Shown: positions 11,856 through 25,299, numbered from the stretch's first letter. The stretch: 64,000 bases of DNA from Allium sativum (GCA_030737875.1 CM060910.1:618091303-618155302); one strand, 5' to 3'. Notes: generated by a model not told the origin, from the letters alone. A program made the numbers and translations.

Positions 11856-13806
11856 TGTAATGACCCGCATTTTCAGCGGTATAATAATTAATTTATTTAA
11901 TTATTTAAAGGGTGATTAAAAGGATTTAATGGTCGTGGAATTAAATAAGAGTGAATATTTAATTAATAAAATAATTAAATAATATATTAAATTCTGAAAT
12001 AATCAGAATTGGCTGAAATGGCGATATGGTGTGAATTGGGCAATTCAAATTTATATAATTCAGTTTAGAATTGAATTAGAATAACGAATATATTATATAA
12101 ACGACAGTTGAACGAATAAATTATAATATAATTATAATCGAGCTCGAAATGGCGCTACAGTTCGTAAATTGGCGGTTTGAACTTCAACTGAATGTACAAG
12201 GTTCGTTTTAAATCGGATTTCTGTGAAACAAGAAACGTGTGGAGCTAGTGGAGTATATCTTTCTAGTGGAAGAGAAAAATCAGGATTTCGTCGTGTAGAT
12301 TTTGAGATATGTCCAAATCAAAATTTAAAATAGTCGCTATAGAATCGTTTATCGACCGTAACGGTTTATTCGATATAACTAGAGATCAGGTTTGAATTTA
12401 GACAAGATTCTTTTGAGACATAGTGATAATTTAATTTTTAGAATTTTATTGTAATTTTTAGTTAATTAAATAAGCAACTTTTTATTTGGAGTACGTTGCA
12501 CCCTATATCAATATTTCAGGGTTTCACAGAATAAGTTAACGGACCTATATTATTATATTTTTGGGATCGTGGGACATTGCTCGTCTCATTGGTACTTCTG
12601 TTTTTGTCCATAGTGGCCCCTAAATGATAAATTGAGTTAATTATCGAATATAAGAATATAAAGCTTTAATACCCTACTCAACAACTAAACATAATTTCAT
12701 TTCTTTGGCCATTCTCCTTCCAAGCTTCAAAGTTCTCAGCCGCACTTTGTTCCTTGGTCCTCAAAACAATACGTGTTCTCCACAAATCCACAAAATGATT
12801 CCATCTAAAATCTATAAATAACCGTGCTTCTACCTAAACCTAAGTCTTCAGTCAAGAATTTGTGCCGCCAAAAAACATAATGAAACGAGAGTAAAAGCCT
12901 CGTTTGAAATTCAAGAATAATTCGGGGAAATTTCTACAAATCACGAAAGCAACGTAGTTGGAATCGTGAGGAGAAGAGAATCATCCTAGTATCCATTTTT
13001 ATGAGTTCGACGATGGTGTTCACGTTTGGGTTTGTGAGCAGTAAAATTAGGGTTGATCTTTAAACGAAATTCAAGCTTTGATTCTTGAAATGGGTGTGGT
13101 ATTTGTGGTGAGGAGATGGACTGGCATCTCGTGAAGGAGTTTGGGAGGGTTCGGTGGTGGTTGTGTTCGGTCTCTGTACAGGAAACCGCGAGGATGGAAC
13201 TGGGACGCTGAGTTCGAGTGAAACAATGTTGACATGGTGAGGTGAAGGTTGGATGGAGGAGTGAAATGAGTGTTTGGGTTGGGAAGACCGTGGAGAAATG
13301 GTGGAGATAAGTGGATATGTGTGTTCGAAAATGGTGGAGCAAACGATGGAGGAGTTCGGTACTGAGGATTTGGGGAAGATGGGTTTATACGGTAGTGGGC
13401 TTGAGAAGGGTAGTGGAACAGGAAATTAAATGGTAAAGCCCACTCAAGTTTTAATTAAAATTTCAATTCAAATGAAAATAACGTATTCACTTTAATTTAG
13501 GGTATCTTGTTCATACATTAACGGAATTGGACAAAACAGGATCCGTTGGGATCGTAGGGACGGAAACTACCCAATGGAACTGACTGGGAGTGGAGTGGAG
13601 CTCCTTTGAATTTATGGCGAAATAAATTGTTTGATTCAAATCAAACAACAGTTTATCGTTCTTTAACGATGAACTGCCAATGTGAGTAAAACTCACTAAC
13701 TCTAAATAGTTCTATTTTTACAATGTACATTTAGAACTAATGAATGATGACTGATTGTTGTGTGTTGATTTGGTTGATTAAACTGCAAGTCAGTTAGTTG
13801 AAGATA

Positions 13807-13844
<38 letters not shown>

Positions 13845-16800
13845 GTTAAATATACGTTGATGTTGTTTATCAGAATATTTCATATTGAAATGAAGTTGAT
13901 GTTAATTATATGATTTAACATCTGTGAAGCAGGGAAATAGGTTGGAGGGGTCCAACTGTACTCCTCAATATTTATAATACTGTTCTGTTCATATGTTGTG
14001 ATATATGATGTGATTTATAACCTGTGGTTGATTACATGTGTTTGGACGATATTGGTCATCGTGATTTGATGTGTTAAGTACCATAAAAATACCGGAATGG
14101 GAAAAGGAGATTCTCAAAGAATATTTTGAAAATAATTTATTTATATAAAATCACTGGATTTTATATATAAAAGGAAAAAGGATTTTTAGAAAAGGAAATA
14201 ATTATAAAAATCAAAAGGGTTAAAATGATATATTTGTCAAAAAAATATAAAAGAATATATTTGTCAAACAAATATAAAGGAAATATATTTTTCAAGCAAA
14301 TATAAAGGAAAATAATTGCAAAACAAATGGATTAGAAAGTGGAATATTTGTAAAACATTTACAAATAGAAGGTAAAAGGATCATTTATTTATAGAAAATA
14401 CATAGATTAAAAAGGATTTATTTATTTAGGGAATAAATAGAAAAGATAAAGGAGATATTTATTTGTTAAATAGGAATGACAAAAGAAATATTTATTTGTT
14501 AAATAAACAGAATGGAAAAGGGGGAATAGTTATTTGTTAAGTAAACAAATAGAAAAGGGATTTATCAAAGGAGTTAATTCAAAGGAATTAATTCAAAGAA
14601 ATTAATCAAATGAATTAATTAAGGAATAAATCAAAGAAGATAATTCAAAGAGATAAATCAAAGGAGTTAATTCAAAGGAGTTAACCCGAAAGAGTTAATC
14701 GAACTAGAGTTAATCGATAGAGTTAAATCGAACAAGAGTTATTGAATAGAGTTAATCGATAGAGTTAAATCGAACTAGAGTTAATCGATAGAGTTAAATC
14801 GAACTAGAGTTAATCGATAGAGTTAAATCGAACCAGAGTTATTGAATAGAGTTAAATCGAACTAGAGTTATTGAATAGAGTTAATCGATAGAGTTAAATT
14901 TAACTAGAGTTATTGAATATAGTTAAATCGAACTAGAGCTATTAAATAGAGTTATTCGATAGAATTAAATCGAACTAGAGTTATTCAATAGAGTTAAATC
15001 AAATTAGAAATATTTGAAGTAAGATAATCGAATAGTAGATATTCGAAGTGAGATAATCGAATCAGAAATATTCGAAGTGAGTTGATCGAATTTAGTCATT
15101 CGACAGGAGTTAAATCGAATAAGATTTATTTGAAGAAAGAGATTTTCGAATATAAGTATTCGAAAGCAAGCAAATCGAATATAAGTTATTCGAATAAGAG
15201 TTAATCCAATAAGAGTTATTAGGTTGGAGTTATTCAAATAAGAGTTATAGATTAGAGTTAACCGAATAGGAGTAAATAAATTGGTTGTCGTTATATTATT
15301 CGAGTCAGGAAATAAAAGTCATATTAAAGATAATATATTTCGGATACAGGAGATTATAACACCATTGTTATAATCACGTAAACTTGTAAAATAAGGGGGT
15401 TCGTAAATAGAATCCAAGGGTTCATAAGGAAGTGTTAAAGAGTTAAAATGGTGAATCTTATCTATTTCGAGATTTGAAAGGTGGTTCAGTTAAGGTCTGA
15501 GAGGTAGCTATACCCCAACTTGATTGACTGCGTTTTTAATTAAGAAATGGTTACGGTTCGAGTGTGAAGTGGTTAAGTGGATTTAGTAATTTAGTATAGT
15601 GGTTTGAGTCGTCATTGCAATATAGTTTTAAACATCTGTTTAAAACCCAATTAAGAAGTTTTGGAAATGTTTTCCAAACGAGAATCAGGAATGTTTTCTG
15701 ATAATAGAAAATAAGAAGTTAGAATATAGTGAAACAGGAGATGAAAATGAACTAAGGAGATAAATGTTAAATGATGTTTGATCAATATAATTTCCATCTG
15801 GAAATAATATCGTTGTTTGCTCATGTATTTTTCTTTGATAGTTAAATCACAAACTATCGAAGTTTTGACCACTTTAACGTTGTTAATATGGAGAGACCGG
15901 TTGGATTATTATCCAAAGAACCACTCTGTACTGGCATATGCGTTGCGAATCATATATGCCAAAGAAAATTGAAGACGGAGTAAAGTGCAAGGGCTATCGT
16001 ATAAGTCTTAGATAATAGTGCCTAAGATGGATGTACTGAATAGTGCCTTCGGTTCAACCTGTTCCTGGATGACTTGTATAGATGAATGTCTGACAGAGTA
16101 TTTCCAGAAAGGTCACGTACATTGATTTCTTCAGCCGTACCCAGAGTGGAAGCGGAGAAGGAAACTTCTTTAGCTAACCCGTAATGTACCATTGTAGACG
16201 TCAATTAGTGATTTTCAATGGATCTGACAATGTGGCATTCGAAGAGAATCTGATTCGATGATAAAGGTAACCTCAAGCCTCATCAACCGGGAAATGACAA
16301 AAATCGGGCAGGCAGCATGGCTATGTAGGTCGCACCTATTAGGGTGTATAATCACCTGATCTTGAGTTTCATTTACTTCAAAAAAAAAAAAAACTATTGT
16401 TGATGCTGTCCCATTCAGGAAACGGTTGCTGATCCCAACCGTTGGTGATATACATTCGATACACTCAAGCGAAATGAGTGGTCGGTCATGTGTGGTCGGA
16501 TTGCAAGGTGTTCTTGTTGAACCCAGTGTATTCCTCTCTAAAGGTACACTAGCGAAAGGTGGTTCCATACCTTGTCATAGTTGGAAATCCATTACCCAAT
16601 ACGTGCTTGCGGTTTTGGTTGTATACTATATATGTAGAACGTGAGATGAAAGTGTTTCTACTAGATGATTTTTATACTGTGGTTGATAGACATTATTATA
16701 ATATTAAAAGGTTTTTGATATAAAGATATTTTGGATTCTCATAAGGGAAAAATCCATTCCGTTATACGGCGTGGTCTTATGAGATATCGTTTAATGGCTT

Positions 16801-17268
16801 AAACTATTTTTAATTGTTTTACTCATACCAGTCCCATGACTGACCCGGAGTTTATTTTGTTTTGTTTTCCCTAAACTCTTGGGTGCCCAATTTTATACGG
16901 GCAGTCAAGTAGTCGGGATTTACAGATATACTGGAAGAGCTTGGAGCAGGAGGCTTCAGGATTATATAGCTATTGTTATTTATGTTGTGTTGTAAGTGTT
17001 GTACTTTGATAGTGATGTATATTCAAGTACAGATGTATATTTCAAGTTATGTTATATATATTATATGTTATTCGTTCCGCTGTGAGATTCGTGTTACTCT
17101 GATGTTGTGTTCTTCTTCTTCTTCTTCTTCTTCTATTCTAAGTTTCTATCTTATCTTTTCTCATCCTCGAATTTCTTTCTAATAGTTTTCCTGGATTTCA
17201 GTGCAAATTGGGTTGGACTTGCGTTATTTGGTCAGCTCAAATTGGACTGGAATTTTCGGGTCACTACA
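11856..17268 (+). repeat. 3' LTR of the LARD (5.4 kb)
   Basis: It starts TGTAATGACCC and ends CACTACA, followed by the ttggc TSD. It repeats the layout of the 5' LTR: TATA box at 12812-12820, TA run near 13805-13840, tandem array about 14565-15290, hairpin module 16829-16884 and a TTC microsatellite near 17109-17135. Confidence 0.9.
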
Positions 17269-17990
17269 TTGGCAGCCTTCAGTATGCCACTGATTGAACT
17301 AGACCTGACATTGCCTATGTCGGGGGATTATTATGCAGGTTTACCAATAGAATTAGTACAAAGTATTGGCACGCTAGTGAGAGGGTCATGAGATACCTAA
17401 AACGAATCATGAACCATGTGTTATATTATGAAAAGTTTCCAGCCTTTCTTGAAGGTTACTCCGGCGCAGACTGGAATACTTTATCTGATGATTCAGAAGC
17501 AACTAGTGGCTTTACCTTTAGCATTGATGGGGGAAGCTTCTTGAAAATCCAAGAAACAGACTATTTTGGCTCAGTCTACTATGGAGTCTGAGATGATGGC
17601 CACAACTAGTGAAAAGTAGAGTACTCAAGAAATCTACTAGCTGAGATTCTTGTATGGGAAAAAAATCGATACCAGTTGTATTGTTCCATTACGATAGTAT
17701 TACGGTTGTTGCAAAAGTACAGAACCGTTATTACAATTGTAAGAGATGACATATACATCATAGACATGATACTGTTAGAGAGTTACTCTCCTCAAATATT
17801 GTTAGATTGGACCACATACGCAGTGAGGATAATTTGGCAGATCCTTTGACGAAAGGACTAGCCAGGGAGAAAGTTCTTAATACTTCTAAGGCAACAAGAC
17901 TATTGCCGTTAGGGTTGTTAAGTCACGCACAATGGTAACTCGATCTAGTGGCTGAGATCCCAAGAACTAGGTTCAATGGGTAAAAACAAG
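17269..17990 (+). pseudogene. Ty1/copia pol remnant, RNase H and C-terminus
   Basis: The frame resumes after the LARD with SLQYAT, then a TRPDIAYVVG-like block with stops, RVMRYLKRIMNHVLYYEKFP, GYSGADWNTLSDDSEATSGFTFSIDGG (RNase H; D in GADW is the usual catalytic position) and, after frame breaks, VQNRYYNCKR, DTVRELLSSNIVRLDHIRSEDNLADPLTKGLAREKV. LADPLTKGL is the hallmark of the copia pol C-terminus. Several stops and a TMESE-like block in a shifted frame show that it is dead. Confidence 0.88.
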
Positions 17991-18442
17991 TTGTGAAGTG
18001 ATATTAGTTGAACATGCTATATTTATATTAACAAACATGTATTCCTGAAGTGATTAGATGATGAGTTAATAGAAACTCTTAACGAGATCTGTACTCTATT
18101 TGAAGTGGAGCACCTACCTTCAGGAGTACTCTTGATCGACTCACCTATGTGAATGTGGAAATGGGGTCGTTTCCTATAGAGTTTTGGACAAAAATTCCTA
18201 GAGCATTAACTGGGATAGATCACGTGCATGACCATAAATGCACATGTTATTCGATTGCACTCTGGAAAGGTTGTGTGTTGTATGATGTCAGGAATAGAGC
18301 TCAAAACCACATGTCACTTTAGTGAAAACTAAATCTTATTCACCATGCAAAGGTTTAAGTCGGAAGACATCCTTTTTATGCACAATCTTATGTTTTTAGA
18401 AACTGCTCGAAAAATATATTTTTAAAAATTCAAGTGAGAGAT

Positions 18443-19131
18443 TGTTAGAAAATGTTTTGTTTATGAAGTGGATTTATTAAAAAAACACGTTAACGGTAAT
18501 TTATTTATGAACCATTATTGTAATTGAGTCGTTGCAAGTTTGTAACGGTAATATATTTATGAATCATTATTATAATTGAGCCGCTACGCTTGCACAACAG
18601 TAAAATATTTATGAATCATTATTATAATTTAGTTGTTACACTTGCAGAACGGTAATAATTCTATGAAGCATTATTATTGAGCCATTACAAAAGCTATTGA
18701 TATTACAATAAGAATAAATTAAAATCCATTAGTATTCCATCAGTTTAGCAATGTATATAATTATCATTCTGCCTACTTAAATGATAGATAGCCATAAGAG
18801 AAATGAGAAATATCACATACATTATTCTTTTTTTCTTCCTGTAAGAAGAATAGAAAATACTTTTCTTTTTTTCTTCTTCAAAGAAGTACAATGGACTTTT
18901 TCTTTTCTTCTTCCTTCAACAAAACTAAAAACAAAGTGAGTAGTATTTCAGAGTGCAAATCAAAATTGACTTTGTCAGTGCAAACAAGGTCAATATTTTT
19001 CAGATTAGAGAAGTTGTTTTATCACAGAGGCGATAATGAAATTTGGGGAACTGCTTTGCACGTCCGAGTAGATAGCTGGAACATCTTCAAGAAATTGACC
19101 TAGTACACGACTCGACAATTGTTTTCCAACA
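18443..19131 (+). repeat. 3' LTR of the Ty1/copia remnant
   Basis: It starts TGTTAGAAAA after the purine-rich AAGTGAGAGAT and ends TTTTCCAACA, giving inverted ends TGTTAGAAAA/TTTTCCAACA. Its length of about 689 bp is normal for a copia LTR. No 5' LTR is present, so no TSD can be tested; acaag follows it. Confidence 0.7.
18485..18690 (+). repeat. Tandem repeats of about 55-60 bp in the copia LTR
   Basis: About four imperfect units contain AACGGTAATATATTTATGAATCATTATTATAATTGAG-like text (core TTTATGAATCATTATTATAA) followed by a CCGYTRC segment. They lie in the first third of the LTR (U3), so they may be enhancer-like direct repeats. Confidence 0.6.
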
Positions 19132-19145
19132 ACAAGACCTAAACA

Positions 19146-19515
19146 TATTGTAGTTTTTAACTGCACAAAAAATTACATAAATGTTGTGCAGCTTTTAATT
19201 GCATATGTGTTGCATAGTTAAAAATTGTGTATATGATATGCAATTTTTAATTGAATCGTACCCATGCAGTGTTTGATTGTACAACGCCAACTTATGCTAT
19301 CAGAAGCAACATGGGGTGGTGCTATGCAGTTTTTGGTTGCATCTAAGTTGCAGTCCAAAACCATTTAACGTGGTGTCATGCAACTAAATATCGCTTATGT
19401 AGTCAAAAACTGCGTAGGGTACTGCTATGTAGTTAAAAATAGTGTAACACTATGCAGTTAAAAACTACATGGTGATATGGAGTTTTTAACTTCACACATG
19501 CAGTTAAAACTACTA
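19146..19515. repeat. Field of degenerate palindromes around TGCAGTTAAAAACTGCA
   Basis: About a dozen variants of ATGCAGTTAAAAACTGCAT or its halves occur at irregular 25-45-bp spacing in both orientations. They lie between the copia LTR and the enclosing Tekay element and belong to neither by any boundary I can see. Confidence 0.55.
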
Positions 19516-19625
19516 TATAAAATTATGACTTTAAAAAAAACCATTTAGATGTCAACAATAAATAATGCTGGAAAACTTATTTATTTTATGACTTGATCCT
19601 GAAAACGATTTTTTAACATCATTAA

Positions 19626-22284
19626 TGTAACAGCCCGCATTTTACGCATCGGAGGATCGTAAAATATTTTTATTTAATTCCCTGAGAGTCAGATCATTCT
19701 CATATTTTGATATGTTATTTATTGGGATGTGAGAAATGTCAATAATTTTTACCAATTTTATTTGTGACCATTTTGCCCCTACCAGTTTTGTACAAGGAAT
19801 AACTTTTGACTGGTATCGAATTAGGTGCTAAGATCGATTTCATTGAAAAGGAAATGGTGTTGTCAATTCTGTAGAGTGGTCATTAAAGATTTGGTTCAGC
19901 GGTTTGGGAGGCAATGTTATTTTAGTACTACACAATTTCTGTTCAGGTTTTGTAAGCCATTAGTGGGATGTTTTGATGTGGCCCATTAGTGGGCTGGTGG
20001 GAGGCTATAGATAGGGGATTAGAGGCATGGAGAATAGTTTACTTTCTTCGTTCTCCCATTTGCTTGAGCTACTGACCCTGCTTGCTCAATCAAATACACC
20101 TTTCCACCATTAAAATTCTACATCTACATGTGAAGATTGAAGATTAACATCAATCGAAGGTAGATCTAGGTCAAGTGAAGAGAGATTTCATCAAATCAAG
20201 AATTTTGAAAAGTGTTCTTCACTGTCCGAATTGGGAATTTAGTGATTTCAAGTTAATTCGAAGATTTGGTGAGTGATAAGCATCTCTTTCATGGATTCAA
20301 TCAAGTATGTGGAATGTTTGATTTTATTTTCATCATTTTTAGTTGTTTTCACCTAGATTTACATCATGGTAAGTATATTTTCATTTGAATCACCGCAGGA
20401 TCTAATCTAGCAACTTAAAATTGGTAAGTTCTTATGTTAATTCATATGTTTATGCAAGTTAGACCCATTATTTTAGTTTATGCATTGATTTATCATTATT
20501 TGGTGGATTTTCTATGATTGTTGATGAATAATTGTCATTTTAGTTTTGTTGATGATTTCATAAAGTGTTGATGGTTGAATTGGATGATTTGGATGAGTTG
20601 TTCGCATCAATGTTGTCGTTTAGTGATGATTTGGTCAACTTTGGAGCTAAATTGGTCAGATTTAGAGTAGGGTCGTTTTTGGCATGGGTCACATGGCTCG
20701 GATCGTCGACGACGTGGTAGTCATATGGCATGTTACTCAAGAAATGTGATAACATGACATAGTTTGGTCGGGTCGTTCATGTTCGGGTCGTCCAAGCTAG
20801 GTCGTTCGTATTCGGGTCGTTTAAACTCGAGTGTGCCTGGGTCGTTGGAAGTTCTGTGTCAACTGAATTGGTAAGATCGCCTGGAGTGTTAGGTCATTGG
20901 AGCTTGGTCAGGTCGGCTAGAGAGTTAGGTTATTGGAGCTCGGTCGGATCGCCTTAAGATTTGGGTCGTTCAACGACCTGACTATTGGGTAGAAAATGAC
21001 CCGACTATATTGGCCAAATAACGATGATATTTTTGGCTTGGAAAGGAACGTGACTTCGACGTGAGTTCAAGGAGGAATGTCGAAGTGTTGTGAAGTGTTA
21101 GTTAATCGATGAAATGTAACGAATGTGAAGTCAGCTCAAAGATGTTGAGTTGTGGATAATGGTGACTCGAGAAGGTTCTTGAGCTATGGATAGTCTCCAG
21201 TGATGACAACTAGAGATATTGAAGGCCGAGGGATTATCATTGTCATAAGTTCTAGCGGACTTAAAGCAGGGGTACAATAGGGACGCCTAAAAGACTAGAT
21301 GATTGGTCGAGTACCCTGGATATCGATGAAAGACCTAGATACTTATCGATGAAAGGCGTATGGGGTTTTGCTAGAACCAGGGTTTACCATCAGCCCTTGA
21401 TAGTCGACTGCAAGGTGTTTATCCAGTCATACGATTAACGATGGTTTCAAATCAGGATTGGCAGTGAGCCAGAGTCATGGGTGATGATTTTTTTGCTTGT
21501 ATCGTCTTTTATAGATTATTCGACGTCGAAGGAGATATCTCTTGGGTGCTTGTCTGATACTGGTTTAAGCCTGTGGAGCTTGTGATGGGGAGATGTCAAT
21601 GTCGATTAAAATGGTTTACAGTTGATAACTGATTGACATGGATGTACTGTTGTTTATAAATGCTTGTTGTAAAGTATATCACTGTCGGATGTGGAGTAGA
21701 CATGATGGGTTCTTCTCTAATGATATGATTGGTATATTAGTTGATTAATTTGCCTATTCTCGTATACTTTATTGATGATGTTAGATAGTTATTTTATCGC
21801 TCACCAAGACTATTGTCAGACTAAAGATTTTATGTTTCCCTCTTATTACCTTGGGTTGTTCATCCTGATCTGGATGGATATACTGAGCAGTAGGTAATAG
21901 GTAGTAGATCTTAGTTGACAATGTTGCTGTGCGATTACGAGTAGGAGGCTCGCGTATTATTCTCTACTATCTAGTACTTGTTGTTTCCGCTGTTTGATGA
22001 TTTTGCTGAGTGCTATAGTGAGGCCTATTGTACAGAGTTTATTGATGTAATCCAAAGATGTTATGGATATTTCTTGACGATATCAAAGTTTAAATTTCTA
22101 TGCAATTATGCTTCCCTATTATTGCCTATTGTATATATTCTATTATATTTTATCATTGCATTGTGAGTTATACAACATGGTCTGCTTGTGTTATCCTACC
22201 TTGATGATCGTCCATAGCTGCCTGGCATGTCTTTCAATGCATTATCTCCTACATTGAGTGCAGGAGTTGTGAGTGGTCGTCACA
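19626..22284 (+). repeat. 5' LTR of the old Tekay-like element
   Basis: It begins TGTAACAGCCC and ends GTCGTCACA. The TATA box is decayed (CTATAGATAG at 20005-20014, against CTATAAATAG in the 3' LTR). A GTGAGT donor-like site lies at 20269. GGTCGTTCGGGTCG-type repeats cover about 20760-21000. Text close to the other Tekay LTRs near 21790-22284 marks the 3' part. Confidence 0.9.
20760..21000 (+). repeat. GGTCGTT/CGGGTCGT short-repeat array in the old LTR
   Basis: Repeated GGGTCGTT, GGTCGCCTGGAG and GTTAGGTCATTGGAGCT units make a GC-rich island in an AT-rich LTR. The 3' LTR copy is split by the young element (50700-50821 and 60766-60890). Confidence 0.65.
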
Positions 22285-22285
22285 T

Positions 22286-22299
22286 CTAGTATTAGAGCT
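22286..22299 (+). other. Decayed primer binding site of the old Tekay-like element
   Basis: CTAGTATTAGAGCTC stands where the working element has TTGGTATCAGAGCTC. The changes fit transitions of the kind left by cytosine deamination. Confidence 0.7.
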
Positions 22300-22431
22300 C
22301 TACTTATCGATTTTATCCAAAGTTCAAGGACGTAATTACATATTTAGAACGAGTATGTAGTATAATAGCATTTGAACTCGTTTACAGTTTTTCTAGTGTA
22401 TAGACTAATCATTCTATTATACAGATTTAAA

Positions 22432-24321
22432 ATGTGTCGTCGACCATCGAGGCACGCCGTTAGGGTGGGAATTGTTCCTACAGGGGGGTAACGGCGATAC
22501 ACCAGACTACCCAGCTATGTTTGAGGCCATGATGACATCAATCATGAGGAGGGTACCCGCTTAGGGGACATCCGCGATAGATGCAGGAGTTCAAGTGCAG
22601 GTTCCTAGAGCAGTGGACTTCGCAATGCTGTGCAAAGACTTCACCACTCTAGTAGGGTAGCAGTTTAAGGGGACGGAGCCGACTGAATAGATACAAGGGT
22701 GGCTTGATACTTGTATTATGATCTTTGGAGACTTGGGACTTGACGATGCTACTAAAAGGAAACTTGCATCGACACAGTTATAGGGAAGGGCTATGAATTG
22801 GTGGAACTCTGTCACTCTAGAGACACCAGAGGATGAGATTTCATGGGAGCAACTCCAAGTCAAGTTTGAGATAAAATTCATTTCTATCGTTCAGAAGTCT
22901 ATTCTGTTTAAGAGGATTGTTGAGCTTAAGAAGAATGGTCGACCAGTGTTGAGTATGTTTCTAACTTCGAAGCTTTGTCGAAGTATGCTCGTTCATATGT
23001 CGAGACTCCTTATCGGAAAAACGAGAAGTTTGTCATGGGTTTGGACAAATATCTTCGGAATCAGCTAGTTGATCATCTCGACGACACTTATGAGAAGATC
23101 GTTGAGAAGGCTTTGAGGCAGGAAAGTCTGTTTCCTAAGGAAAGACCTGTTGTTGCAATTAAGGAAGAGTAGAAACCATAGCAAGGTTGTAACAAAAAAA
23201 AAGAGGAAGCAACAAAAGAAGAAAGGGAAAGATGGTCTTGAAAAGAAGAAAGGCGAGGTGATTTTCTTTAACTGCTAGTAGAATGGCCATTATTCCAAGG
23301 ATTGCAAGAATCTGAAAGTTGAAAGGAAGTGTCACAATTGTGGAAAACCTGGGCATCTCAAGAAGGATTGTTTAGAACCAGCTAAGGGAAATCGGACTGT
23401 GAAGGCATATGCTTTGTAAGCTGTGCCATCGTTTTCAAAGGCTCCTATGGTAGAGGAGAATGGAAAGAATGTCGTCGTTTAAGGTATTCTTTCCGTTGGA
23501 GGTGTTTCAGTTCGTATGTTGTTTGATACTGGAGCATCACATTCATTCATTTGTAATAAGCTTGTGTGCCGCTTGGGTATGAAACCCGATTTGTGATAGA
23601 CCTTTTGTTGTGACTAATCTAGTTGGGGGTTCGTTCAGTTTATGTATAATTTGTCATGTTCTAGTGTTGTCGAGTCATGGTTGCTCTTTTGTGTGTGATT
23701 GCTTTGTGTTGAACTTCGCTGGGTTTGGGATTATTCTAGGTATGGACTAGCTCAAGAGATATGCAGAAAAAGTGGATTGCGAGAAGCTGGGGGTGACAGT
23801 CGAGAATGTGGAAGGGCGAATGGTTGTGATTCGGTGTAATCCCGAAGATGGTGTCTTCGTGAGCTATTTATATTCGCTTGTGATTCCACATAAAGACTTG
23901 TCATCCGTGCCGAACATGAGTGAATTTAACGATGTCTTTGACGAGGTCAAAGGGTTGTTGCCGCATCGCGAGATTGAGTTCAGAATCAATTTGGTCGAAG
24001 GTGCTAAACCTATTGCCATATCTCTTAGGAGGATGGCGCCTAAGGAACAGTGAGAGTTAGAGGTGCAAGTACGTGACCTTTTGGGAAAAGGATTCGTTCG
24101 GAGAATCGTATCCGAATGGGGTGCATCAGTTGTGTTTGTAACCAAGGCTAATGACTCGTTGAGATTGTGTGTGGACTATCGTGAGCTGAACAAGGTGACC
24201 AAGAAGAACAAGTATTTGTTGCCGAGGATCGATGACTTGTTCGATCAGCTTCATGAGGCCAAAGTGTTTTCTCAGATGGATTGGCCACAGGATTCCACCG
24301 GTTGAGGGTGGAAAAGGATAG
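22432..24321 (+). pseudogene. Old Tekay-like gag-pol, piece 1 (Gag, protease, start of RT)
   Basis: The translation follows the young element's polyprotein from its N-terminus: Gag with GRAMNWW and TPEDEISWEQ blocks, two zinc knuckles (the first has lost cysteines to stops; the second, [14 protein letters not shown], is intact), protease with LFDTGASHSFI, then RT with [20 protein letters not shown] and the first catalytic region VFSQMD. Stops appear where CAG, CGA or TGG stood, e.g. near 22485, 22563, 22660 and 22688, plus single-base frameshifts. This is a dead copy. It ends at the gatag TSD of the solo LTR; piece 2 continues the same RT. Confidence 0.9.
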
Positions 24322-24773
24322 TGTGACGGCCCACCCTGCACCAGCCGGCATTTCCAATGAAAGTGCGTTGTGCCAATGCCTGACTAGCACGGGACAGTCT
24401 CCAAAGAAAGGAAAAGAAGGGAATTTGAACTAACTAAGAACCTGCAGAATGTCTCACAGCACATGGGATAAAATATAATAATAACATAACTTTGACATAA
24501 AACAGGCGAGACAGTATATAAACTGAAAACTAAACTATCATTGCAGCGGAAATCCAATTACAGCTTATGTTCCACATCATCATTATTACAACTTTTCAAA
24601 CTGTCTCTAAAGGAAAGTAAAGGAAAAGTGCACTACTAATGCCCAAAGTAGTGACCAGCAGTGACACAGGGAGAATATATATAGAGGATAACACGTGTAA
24701 GCCTCCTGCTCGTCTCCAGACAGCTACCCGTGCACAACCAGCTAACCTGTCACTAGTCTGCCCGTTTAAGAGC

Positions 24774-24823
24774 ATCCAGAGTAATAAAAAGAGACATGAA
24801 ACTCTGGGTCAGACAAAAGTCTG
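24774..24823 (-). other. Two-hairpin RNA module in the solo LTR
   Basis: On the minus strand CAGAC/GTCTG closes a TTTT loop, followed directly by ACCCAGAGT ... ACTCTGGAT (one mismatch). It lies about 450 bp from the LTR 3' end, as in the young element. Confidence 0.5.
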
Positions 24824-25299
24824 GTATGAGCGATAAGCAACAAAACAGAACAATAACAGGAATAATCCAATCATACCTGAGCATGGACCTGCAACCAAAG
24901 AGTTAGCACAACATGATGTACAATACTTTAAGGTGACACTAACATAAGGTGTAAAGATAACGGGGGAGGGGGTGTGCATGTCATAGTGATGGAAAACAAT
25001 CAAGCATAACAACCATCCTCACATCTCTCACTCAGTGCGTAAAGCATATGATATCCATTGCTTTGATCACCCAAATCCTTGCTATGATCACTCTGCCCCA
25101 TGGAGTCATAGCGACTCCACTGCACTGATCCATAGCCAATATCCGTCTCTTAGTGGTGAGTCAAAGCTATGGACGTCGACAACTCCTTAACACACGTCCC
25201 GCAGCAAAGCCCAATCATGAAGTTGACTTGTTGGTTCCCAACTGGATCATGAGTTCTTCTTCCTATTTGGACTACCTTTGCATCTCGGGTTTCGGTCTT

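Larger units (their letters stand above)
4931..17268 (+). mobile_element. LARD: non-autonomous LTR retrotransposon with giant LTRs
   Basis: The complete element is 12,338 bp: two direct LTRs of 5407 and 5413 bp around a 1518-bp interior with no gag, protease, RT or integrase. It has a tRNA-iMet primer site right after the 5' LTR, a polypurine tract right before the 3' LTR and a perfect 5-bp TSD. The pre-polypurine text (ATTTCGAGGACAAAAT), the primer site and the LTR hairpin module resemble the Tekay-type elements to the right, so I infer that a Tekay-like element mobilised it in trans. The first 170 bp of the LTRs show about six differences and long stretches beyond are identical, so it is younger than the copia copy and the enclosing Tekay element, but older than the 50822 element. 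Confidence 0.9.
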
